Below the pieces are notes generated by a model. It made no database searches. It was not told the origin of the DNA and worked only from the letters and a program-made list of their open reading frames with translations. A program made the position numbers and the translations under genes. 11,278 nucleotides of DNA from Spirochaetaceae bacterium (lineage in GTDB: Bacteria > Spirochaetota > Spirochaetia > Treponematales > Breznakiellaceae). Where the stretch lies: assembly GCA_031265015.1 (NCBI GenBank), contig JAISDG010000184.1, forward strand, positions 1 to 11,278. Direction: 5' to 3'. Below are positions 5,804-11,278 of the stretch, piece after piece (within the stretch, counting starts at the first letter, position 1; each line of letters begins with the position of its first letter).

Positions 5804-7102
5804 ATGAAAACAGTCTACGTGGGCATTACCGGGGACATTATTCACCCCGGGATTGTTAACATCCTTCGAGAGGCTTCCCGCTATGGGGAAGTCCTGGTAG
5901 GCCTGTTAACCGACACCGCCATCGTGCGCTACAAGCGGCTGCCGTACCTTAACTACGGCCAGCGCCTGCAGGTGGTGGAAAGCCTGCGCTATGTCAGCCG
6001 GGTGGTACCCCAGGAAGAGTGGAGCTATGCCCCCAACCTCCGCAGATATAAGCCCGATTTTATTATCCACGGCGACGACTGGAAAACAGGGATCCTTGCC
6101 AAAGAACGGGAAAACATCTACCGGGTTATGGAAGAGCTGGGCGGCTCGGTTATTGAAATCCCCTATACCCCGGGGATCAATTCCACCGCTTTCAGCGATA
6201 CCCTCTCTTCCATCGGAACTACGCCGGATATACGGCTTAAGACTCTGCGCCGGCTTATCGGCGCCAAACCGGTAGTGCGGATCATGGAAGCCCATTCGGG
6301 CCTCTCCGGGCTGATCATCGAACACCTGGAAATCCGGAAGGAAGACGGTATTCACCGCTTTGACGGGATGTGGTCGTCCAGCCTGACCGATTCCGCCAGC
6401 AAGGGAAAACCCGACATCGAAGCGGTGGATATAACCACCCGGCTCCAGGACTTAACCCAGATCCTGGAATGTACCACCAAGCCGATCATATATGACGGCG
6501 ATACCGGCGGCATACCGGAACATTTTGTGTTTACCGTACGGACCCTGGAACGGAACGGAATTTCCGCGGTCATTATTGAAGACAAAACGGGACTCAAAAA
6601 GAATTCCCTCTTCGGTACTGATGTGGAGCAGCAGCTTGCTCCGGTGGCGGAATTCTGCGAAAAGATCCGGGCGGGGAAAAAAGCCCAGATCACCAGGGAA
6701 TTTATGATCATCGCCAGGCTTGAAAGTTTGATTGCCGGAAAAAGCGTAGACGATGCTATGGAACGGGCCCTGGCTTTTGTGGAAGCGGGATCCGATGGGA
6801 TCATGATCCACAGTAAAGAAAAATCCGGCAAAGACATAGAAGAATTCTGTCGCCTGTTCCGCGGGGTGTATACGGAAATCCCCATTGTCCTGGTACCCAC
6901 GACGTACAATCAGTTTACCGAGCGGGAACTTTCCCAATGGGGGGCAAACGTGATCATCTACGCGAACCACATGCTCCGGTCTTCCTATCCGGCCATGGCT
7001 GCGACGGCCCGGACTATTTTGGAACACGAGCGGTCCCTGGAAGCGGATAAACTATGCATGCCCATTAAAGAAATCCTGGAGCTGATTCCGGAAACAAAGT
7101 AG
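5804..7102 (+). CDS. aepX: Phosphoenolpyruvate mutase (PepM) with N-terminal cytidylyltransferase-like domain
   Basis: A 432-residue two-domain protein. Residues 1 to about 135 resemble glycerol-3-phosphate cytidylyltransferase (TagD) enzymes: strand MKTVYVGITGD, the motif H14-P-G-I17, HGDDWKTG, and GINSTA near the end. Residues from about 150 to 430 are PEP mutase, which rearranges PEP to phosphonopyruvate and forms the C-P bond. This part shows IMEAHSGLSG, MWSSSLTDSASKGKPD, the metal-site YDGDTGG (Asp231, Asp233) and the diagnostic E-D-K-x-x-x-K-x-N-S at residues 259-268. The mutase domain looks fully active. In the first domain the second histidine of HxGH is isoleucine, so nucleotidyl transfer may be lost. 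The reading frame is open back to 5552, but that part is the dehydrogenase in another frame; the ATG at 5804, 13 nt after the dehydrogenase stop, begins the conserved first strand. There is no clear Shine-Dalgarno, so translational coupling is likely. Confidence 0.95.
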   Translation: MKTVYVGITGDIIHPGIVNILREASRYGEVLVGLLTDTAIVRYKRLPYLNYGQRLQVVESLRYVSRVVPQEEWSYAPNLRRYKPDFIIHGDDWKTGILAKERENIYRVMEELGGSVIEIPYTPGINSTAFSDTLSSIGTTPDIRLKTLRRLIGAKPVVRIMEAHSGLSGLIIEHLEIRKEDGIHRFDGMWSSSLTDSASKGKPDIEAVDITTRLQDLTQILECTTKPIIYDGDTGGIPEHFVFTVRTLERNGISAVIIEDKTGLKKNSLFGTDVEQQLAPVAEFCEKIRAGKKAQITREFMIIARLESLIAGKSVDDAMERALAFVEAGSDGIMIHSKEKSGKDIEEFCRLFRGVYTEIPIVLVPTTYNQFTERELSQWGANVIIYANHMLRSSYPAMAATARTILEHERSLEADKLCMPIKEILELIPETK

Positions 7103-7131
7103 CGGTTCGCCGTGGGGTATAGGGGAAAACG

Positions 7132-8256
7132 ATGCTTGATACGGTCCGTTTTGGAGAACTGCTGCGCCGCCGGGGCTTTGACTTTTACAGCGGCGTTCCC
7201 TGTTCATTTTTAAAAGATCTTATCAACTATTCCATTAACGAGGGTGAGTATGTCATGGCCGCCAACGAAGGGGACGCCGCGGCGATCTGCGCCGGCGCGT
7301 ACCTGGGCGGCCGGAAACCCGTACTGCTGATGCAGAACTCCGGCCTGGGCAACGCGGTTTCTCCCTTAACCTCGCTCCACGCGATTTTCCGCATCCCCGT
7401 GCTGGGTTTTGTTTCGCTCCGGGGGGAACCGGGTTTGGCCGACGAACCCCAGCACGAACTGATGGGCCCCATTACCGCCCCCATGCTGGAAACCATGGGG
7501 ATCGCTTATTGCCTGCTGGCGGACAGCGATGCCGCCGCGGAGGCCCAGCTCGCCGGGGCTGAAAGTTCCTTTGCCGAAGGAAAGCCTTTTTTCTTTATCG
7601 TTAAAAAGGGAATTTTTTCCCCCGTCCCGCTTGGGGAAGAGAAAAAAAATCCCCCGGGCCGCTGTGCCCCTCCGCAGCCGCGGGATCTTGCCGGACGGAA
7701 CGATATGCTCAAGGCTCTTAAAGCCGCGGCCGGGCCGGACGCGGTGCTGCTGGCCACCACGGGTTTTACCGGCCGGGAACTGTACGAACTGGGGGACGGC
7801 CCCGGCAGCCTCTACATGGCCGGTTCCCTGGGCTGTATTTCTTCCCTGGCCCTGGGCCTGTCGCTGGCCCGGCCGGACAAACGGATCATAGCCCTGGACG
7901 GGGACGGCTCCCTCCTGATGCGGACCGGTTCCATGGCGGTAAACGCCTGGTATAAGCCCGCTTCCCTGCTGCATGTTCTTTTTGACAACCGCGCCCATGA
8001 ATCCACCGGCGGCCAGTTTACCGTGTCCTCCGGCGTGGACTGGCCCGCCGCGGCCAAAGCCTTTGGATATCCATCGGTAAGCAGGGCGGAAAGCCCCGCG
8101 GCGCTGGCGGAATCGGTACAGGCCTGGAACCGGAGCGGCGGACTGCGTTTTATCTATGCCCCCATCCGCACGGGCGCTCCGGAAAACCTGGGCCGGCCCA
8201 AAATTAAGCCGGCGGAAGTAACGGAACGGCTTAGGGATTTTCTGCGCGGGTCCTAA
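7132..8256 (+). CDS. aepY: Phosphonopyruvate decarboxylase (Ppd)
   Basis: A 374-residue thiamine-diphosphate enzyme that decarboxylates phosphonopyruvate to phosphonoacetaldehyde. This step pulls the unfavourable PEP mutase reaction forward. Landmarks: the N-terminal FDFYSGVPCSFLKDLI segment, the TPP glutamate in AANEGDAAA (Glu46), LLMQNSGLGN, and the TPP/Mg motif starting at GDGS (257-260) and ending in LFDN. This is followed by AHESTGGQ, which is typical of the phosphonopyruvate decarboxylase branch. The two-part domain order (pyrimidine-binding then diphosphate-binding) in one short chain fits the family length of about 360-400. It begins 29 nt after the PEP mutase stop and has a Shine-Dalgarno (AGGGG, 6 nt before the ATG). 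Its last 4 nt overlap the end of the convergent aminotransferase gene, so no dedicated terminator fits between them. Confidence 0.96.
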   Translation: MLDTVRFGELLRRRGFDFYSGVPCSFLKDLINYSINEGEYVMAANEGDAAAICAGAYLGGRKPVLLMQNSGLGNAVSPLTSLHAIFRIPVLGFVSLRGEPGLADEPQHELMGPITAPMLETMGIAYCLLADSDAAAEAQLAGAESSFAEGKPFFFIVKKGIFSPVPLGEEKKNPPGRCAPPQPRDLAGRNDMLKALKAAAGPDAVLLATTGFTGRELYELGDGPGSLYMAGSLGCISSLALGLSLARPDKRIIALDGDGSLLMRTGSMAVNAWYKPASLLHVLFDNRAHESTGGQFTVSSGVDWPAAAKAFGYPSVSRAESPAALAESVQAWNRSGGLRFIYAPIRTGAPENLGRPKIKPAEVTERLRDFLRGS

Positions 8257-9575
8257 TACCAGCTGTCCACCACGGCCAGCGTTTCGCCCAGCTTGGCCAG
8301 TTCTTCCGCCAGCTGGTCTTTGGTAATAATAAGCGGGGGAGCTACCAGGATCATGTTTTCATGGGTATAGGTCATAAAACCCCGCCTGGCCAATTCGCCG
8401 TTGATCTTTTTCATGGTTCCCTCCGGGTCCTGCCCGTAGGAAACCACCGGTTCTTTGGTTTTTTTATCCTTGACCAGTTCTACCGCGCTCATAAGGCCTA
8501 TGGCCCGGACATCCCCTACTACCTTGTATTGTTCCTTAAAGCCGTTAAGGGTTTGCTTGAGTTCCGCGCCCCGCTCCTGTACATTGTCCAGGAGTTTGTT
8601 TTCGATAAGGTACGTAACCCCGGCAATCCCCGCGGCGCAGGCCAGCGGATGGCCCGAATAGGTAAGGCCGCAGGAAAGCAGGCGGTCATCAAAGTGGGCG
8701 GCAATTTTTGAAGAAACCCCCACGCCGCCAAGCTGGACATAGCCGCAGGTAACGCCCTTGGCAAAGGAGATAAGGTCCGGTTTGACGCCCCAGTGTTCAA
8801 AGGCAAACATCTTTCCCGTCCGGCCAAAACCCATCATCACTTCGTCGCAGATCATCATGATCCCGAACTCGTCACAGATCTTCCGGACGCCCTGGATATA
8901 ACCTTCCGGCGGAATAAGAACGCCGTTGGAACCTGTAACGGTTTCCAGCACAATGGCGGCAATGGTGGGCGGATTTTCATACAGCACCTGTTCCCGCAGC
9001 TTGTGGATGTAGTAATCGGCGGCTTCTTTTTCCGAGGCAAAATTTACCGGCTCCCGGTAGACATAGGGATCAAAGAAGTGGATAAAGCCGGGGATCCCCG
9101 GTTCCAGGGCATAACGCCGGGGCTCGCCGGTCAGGTTGCCCGCTCCGAAACTGGAGCCGTGGTAGCTCCGGTACCGGGAAAGAACCTTGTTCCTGCCGGT
9201 AAACATCCGCGCCATTTTGACGGCGTTCTCGTTGGCGTCCGCCCCGGCGTTGGTAAAGAAAATTTTGCCGAAAGTATCCGGCAGAAGGCTTACCAGAAGT
9301 TTTGCCAGTTCCCCCCGGGGTTCGCTGGCATAGGAGGGGGAAATATAGCAGTACTTGTCCGCCTGGGCTTTAATCGCTTCCACGATAGCTTTGTTGCCGT
9401 GGCCCAGATTCATGTTAACCAGCTGGCTGGACATGTCGGTATAGCGTTTTCCCGAGGGATCCCACAGGTAGATCCCTTCTGCCTTTTCGACGACCACCGG
9501 ATTCAGCCCCTTCTGTTTTGACCAGGACTGCATGTTATAGGCGGTATGGTTGGCGCGGATTGATTCTTCGGACAT
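8253..9575 (-). CDS. Class III PLP-dependent aminotransferase (taurine/beta-alanine--pyruvate type)
   Basis: A 440-residue class III aminotransferase that moves the amino group of an omega-amino compound to a 2-oxo acid such as pyruvate. Landmarks: FTNAGADANENAVKMAR (PLP phosphate region, 107-123), SYHGSSFGAGNLTGEPR, ETVTGSNGVLIPPEGY, DEVMMGFGRTG with PLP-ring Asp244, and Lys273 in FAKGVTCGYVQLGG as the Schiff-base lysine. The style is closest to taurine-pyruvate and beta-alanine-pyruvate aminotransferases; the exact substrate cannot be read from the sequence. The ATG at 9575 is preferred over GTG at 9581 because the Shine-Dalgarno AAGGAG lies 5 nt from the ATG and abuts the GTG. That Shine-Dalgarno overlaps the stop codon of the scramblase-like gene, so the pair is an operon. 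The gene is tail-to-tail with phosphonopyruvate decarboxylase. Amination of phosphonoacetaldehyde to 2-aminoethylphosphonate, or beta-alanine use together with the MmsA-like enzyme, are the two leading roles. Confidence 0.9.
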   Translation of the reverse strand: MSEESIRANHTAYNMQSWSKQKGLNPVVVEKAEGIYLWDPSGKRYTDMSSQLVNMNLGHGNKAIVEAIKAQADKYCYISPSYASEPRGELAKLLVSLLPDTFGKIFFTNAGADANENAVKMARMFTGRNKVLSRYRSYHGSSFGAGNLTGEPRRYALEPGIPGFIHFFDPYVYREPVNFASEKEAADYYIHKLREQVLYENPPTIAAIVLETVTGSNGVLIPPEGYIQGVRKICDEFGIMMICDEVMMGFGRTGKMFAFEHWGVKPDLISFAKGVTCGYVQLGGVGVSSKIAAHFDDRLLSCGLTYSGHPLACAAGIAGVTYLIENKLLDNVQERGAELKQTLNGFKEQYKVVGDVRAIGLMSAVELVKDKKTKEPVVSYGQDPEGTMKKINGELARRGFMTYTHENMILVAPPLIITKDQLAEELAKLGETLAVVDSWY

Positions 9576-9584
9576 GATCACTCC

Positions 9585-10184
9585 TTATTTGGATTCTTTA
9601 AGAACCATGTCGATGGTTATGGCGGTGGCGACCACGGCGATTTTTTTTACGTCCTCCACAACGCCGGGATTGATGGAAACAATATACTTGTCCGCGGTGG
9701 TAAAAGCCTCTTTAAGGATGCCGTTCCACTTTTTCGTGATCGTCCCGATTTGATTGCTGCCGTGGTCGACGATGCTAAAATTCCAGGCCTTCCAGTCCCC
9801 GGTGATGGAAGCGATGGGCGTTTCATCATGCTGTACAATATGAAAGGTCGGCTTGAAGAATTTAAACTGCTGTCTGATTATGGCAATGGTATTTCCCCCG
9901 GAATCGGTCACGCTGATCTTGGACATAAAGAAAGTCCAGCCCCGTTTGATGGTGGCCAGGACTTTTTCTTCCGAATTCAGAATATCCAGCTTAAAGGGAA
10001 ACAGGCTCTTGTTAAGAAAGATGCTTAGAATTTTAAGGCCCGCGGGCATAGTTTCCTTGATAGCCCCGATTAAATCCCCGGCATTGTTGTATACCTTATA
10101 GGCGTTGGTGAATTTTAAAAAGGCCACCTTTTCGTCAATAAAGTAATCGTCGTGTTTAAAAAATTCCTGTACATGGGTTTCCAT
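9585..10184 (-). CDS. LURP-one-related / phospholipid scramblase-like protein
   Basis: A 199-residue protein of the scramblase/LURP-one superfamily (Tubby-like fold), judged by its repeated short beta hairpins: FTNAYKVYNNAGDLIGAIKE, then FPFKLDILNSEEKVLATIKR, then MSKISVTDSGGNTIAIIRQ, then FHIVQHDETPIASITGDW and FSIVDHGSNQIGTITKKW. Each has a V/I-x-D/N-x-x-x-x-x-I-x-x-I/K pattern. The C-terminal VKKIAVVATAITIDMVL (about 180-196) is hydrophobic and may be a membrane or buried helix, as in scramblases. Function in bacteria is not established; membrane association is inference. The start at 10184 has a strong Shine-Dalgarno (AGGAGG, 5 nt spacing); the frame is open to 10289 but nothing supports that extension. 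A promoter lies upstream. The gene runs into the aminotransferase gene with 9 nt between stop and start. Confidence 0.75.
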   Translation of the reverse strand: METHVQEFFKHDDYFIDEKVAFLKFTNAYKVYNNAGDLIGAIKETMPAGLKILSIFLNKSLFPFKLDILNSEEKVLATIKRGWTFFMSKISVTDSGGNTIAIIRQQFKFFKPTFHIVQHDETPIASITGDWKAWNFSIVDHGSNQIGTITKKWNGILKEAFTTADKYIVSINPGVVEDVKKIAVVATAITIDMVLKESK

Positions 10185-10207
10185 AGGAACCTCCTTAATT
10201 ATGCGAA

Positions 10208-10237
10208 AGTATATCGTTTTACCGGGGAAAATAACAA
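10208..10237 (-). promoter_or_regulatory. Candidate promoter of the scramblase-like/aminotransferase operon
   Basis: On the minus strand: TTGTTA (10237-10232), an 18-nt spacer and TATACT (10213-10208). Transcription would start near 10201, giving a short leader of about 17 nt that contains the AGGAGG Shine-Dalgarno. This gene uses the conventional leader arrangement, unlike the leaderless-type promoters elsewhere in the window. Confidence 0.45.
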
Positions 10238-10339
10238 TCCCCCGCCGGGGCCCTGTGATTGTCTGCCCGGAATAATATGATTCTTGCATTGACAGATTAG
10301 GCTTTTCAGGATTATTCTTTTGCTATGTAAATTTCTTTT

Positions 10340-10394
10340 GAAACCCGGGAAGTTTTGAAAGAAAGTCCGCCTTCATGAAATCCATCCGGGTTTC
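10340..10394 (+). other. Inverted repeat in the leader of the LuxR-type regulator
   Basis: GAAACCCGG (10340-10348) and its exact complement CCGGGTTTC (10386-10394) could pair as a 9-bp stem across a 37-nt loop. The loop holds further A/T-rich stretches that partly complement the flanking bases. It lies in the 282-bp region between the divergent scramblase-like and regulator genes. It could be an RNA structure or an operator with distant half-sites; the sequence alone does not decide. Confidence 0.4.
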
Positions 10395-10416
10395 TTTGAA
10401 CTTTTCGCTGTTACAG

Positions 10417-10449
10417 GGCTTTTTTGTTTGGCACAGCGGCGAAAAAGCC
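10417..10449 (+). other. Hairpin just upstream of the regulator's ribosome binding site
   Basis: GGCTTTTT (10417-10424) pairs with AAAAAGCC (10442-10449) as an 8-bp stem with a 17-nt loop. It ends 7 nt before the GAGG Shine-Dalgarno (10457-10460) of the LuxR-type gene. It is not followed by a T-run, so it is not an obvious terminator. It may influence translation or mRNA stability. Confidence 0.4.
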
Positions 10450-10466
10450 TTTACCCGAGGAAAAAA

Positions 10467-11278
10467 ATGCCGGAAAAGCTTGTTCACAGTAGTACGCCTT
10501 TGGCGGCGGGGAACCAGATATACCTGGAGCGCCCCCGGATTGACCGCCTGCTGGAAAGGCAGGCGCAGAATCCTGTCGTCATTGTTAATGCCGGCGCGGG
10601 CTACGGAAAGACCCAGGCGGTCTACTCCTTTGTCCGCAAATACGACGCCTTTACAACCTGGATGCAGCTTTCCGAACGGGACAATTCGGGCGAGCGTTTT
10701 TGGGAGAATTTTGTCGCCACCATCGCCGCCGCCAACAAGAAGGCCGCGGCAAAGCTGGGGAAAATTGATTTTCCCGAAACCGACCGTCAGTTTGAGCGGT
10801 ATCTGGAGATCCCCCTCACGGAAATGCCGCCCGCAGGGCGCTGTATCTTTGTGTACGACGATTTTCACCTTATCAACAATCCGGCGGTTTTGCAGTTTAT
10901 GGAGCGTTCCATTACGTCCCCCTTTCCCGCCATTACGTCGATCCTTATATCCCGGACCGAGCCCGCCCTTAACCTGGTAAAACTTCTCTCCAAGGGGCTT
11001 TTGGGCAGGATTACCGAAGACGATCTCCGCTTTAGCCGGGAAGAAATGGCGGAGTATTTCCGAATCCAGAATATCACGCCTTCGTCCCAGGCGGTTTCTT
11101 CCATATATCATGATACCGAAGGCTGGGCCTTTGCCATACACCTGGCGGGGCTTTCTCTGAAAAACGCCCCTCCCGGTGCGCCCTATGTGCCCCAGGCCAT
11201 GCGGTCGAATATTTTCAAGCTGATAGAGAGCGAGATTATGTCGACCATATCTCCCGGCCTGCGGAAATTCCTTGTGGA
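10467..11278 (+). CDS. MalT-like LuxR-family transcriptional regulator (STAND ATPase), N-terminal part
   Basis: Gene open to the right edge; 270 codons are visible. The start is MPEKLVHSSTPLAAGNQIYL with a Shine-Dalgarno GAGG 6 nt before the ATG. The pattern L-E-R-P-R-I-D-R-L-L (20-29) followed by the Walker A NAGAGYGKTQ (Lys48, Thr49) and the Walker B-like FVYDDFHLI (Asp132, Asp133) is that of the large ATP-dependent LuxR regulators related to MalT. These bind an inducer and ATP, oligomerise and activate transcription through a C-terminal LuxR helix-turn-helix. SRTEPALNL (about 160), RFSREEMAEYF (around 189-199) and EGWAFAIHLAGLSL (about 218-231) are further family landmarks. The sensor repeats and the DNA-binding domain are beyond the window. 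It is divergent from the scramblase/aminotransferase operon, which it might control; its true target is unknown. Confidence 0.88.
   Translation, partial: MPEKLVHSSTPLAAGNQIYLERPRIDRLLERQAQNPVVIVNAGAGYGKTQAVYSFVRKYDAFTTWMQLSERDNSGERFWENFVATIAAANKKAAAKLGKIDFPETDRQFERYLEIPLTEMPPAGRCIFVYDDFHLINNPAVLQFMERSITSPFPAITSILISRTEPALNLVKLLSKGLLGRITEDDLRFSREEMAEYFRIQNITPSSQAVSSIYHDTEGWAFAIHLAGLSLKNAPPGAPYVPQAMRSNIFKLIESEIMSTISPGLRKFLV

Noticed and set aside
10289..10317. TTGACA at 10289 as a promoter for the LuxR-type regulator
   Set aside because: The hexamer at 17 nt is TTATTC and neighbouring spacings are no better, so it does not qualify as a sigma70 promoter on sequence alone.
10375..10980. 201-codon plus-strand ORF overlapping the regulator
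   Set aside because: It is out of frame with the regulator, which carries Walker A and B motifs and a Shine-Dalgarno; the ORF has no recognisable content. A short leader peptide cannot be excluded but has no support.
10323..11141. 272-codon minus-strand ORF opposite the regulator
   Set aside because: No motif and no ribosome binding site; explained as the shadow of the MalT-like gene.

Overview
The window is about 11.3 kb of bacterial chromosome with a fairly high G+C content (by eye mid-50s percent), densely packed genes and almost no intergenic space. Gene content and protein style (a phosphoenolpyruvate mutase fused to a cytidylyltransferase-like domain, a DUF6485 protein, a MalT-like LuxR regulator) fit a spirochaete of the Treponema / termite-gut treponeme group. 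That assignment is made from recognition alone, without a database search, and is moderate in confidence.

Layout. (1) Left edge, minus strand: the first 38 codons of a radical-SAM protein of the putative DNA modification/repair family, preceded by a small cysteine-rich DUF6485 gene. (2) Plus strand, 429-3539: an alpha/beta hydrolase, a PfkB-family sugar kinase and chorismate synthase (aroC). (3) Minus strand, 3544-4116: a secreted or periplasmic protein made of two related beta-rich repeats, tail-to-tail with aroC. (4) 4117-4281: a divergent promoter region carrying four perfect copies of an 8-bp tandem repeat. (5) Plus strand, 4282-8256: an apparent phosphonate operon with an MmsA-like aldehyde dehydrogenase, PEP mutase with an N-terminal nucleotidyltransferase-like domain, and phosphonopyruvate decarboxylase. 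(6) Minus strand, 8253-10184: a scramblase/LURP-one-like protein followed by a class III aminotransferase, whose end overlaps the end of the decarboxylase gene. (7) Plus strand, 10467 to the right edge: the N-terminal STAND-ATPase part of a MalT/LuxR-type regulator.

How the genes may work together. PEP mutase makes phosphonopyruvate from PEP, and the decarboxylase drives the reaction forward by making phosphonoacetaldehyde. What happens next is the interesting part. The usual class V 2-aminoethylphosphonate transaminase is not in the window. Instead there is a class III aminotransferase, convergent with the operon, and an aldehyde dehydrogenase of the methylmalonate-semialdehyde type that starts the operon. 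The dehydrogenase has changed residues at positions normally tied to carboxylate substrates and the cofactor/thioester region. The nucleotidyltransferase-like domain on PEP mutase has lost the second histidine of its HxGH motif. Together these suggest a variant phosphonate pathway, although ordinary beta-alanine/malonate-semialdehyde metabolism is a real alternative for the aminotransferase and dehydrogenase pair.

Regulation. Three genes have a good -10 box ending exactly 6 nt before the ATG, with no Shine-Dalgarno. In two cases the -35 is a perfect TTGACA at 17 bp. They look like leaderless transcripts. One of these promoters, for the radical-SAM gene, is covered by a perfect 13-bp inverted repeat that looks like a repressor operator. 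Genes inside operons, and the LuxR and scramblase genes, have ordinary Shine-Dalgarno sequences.
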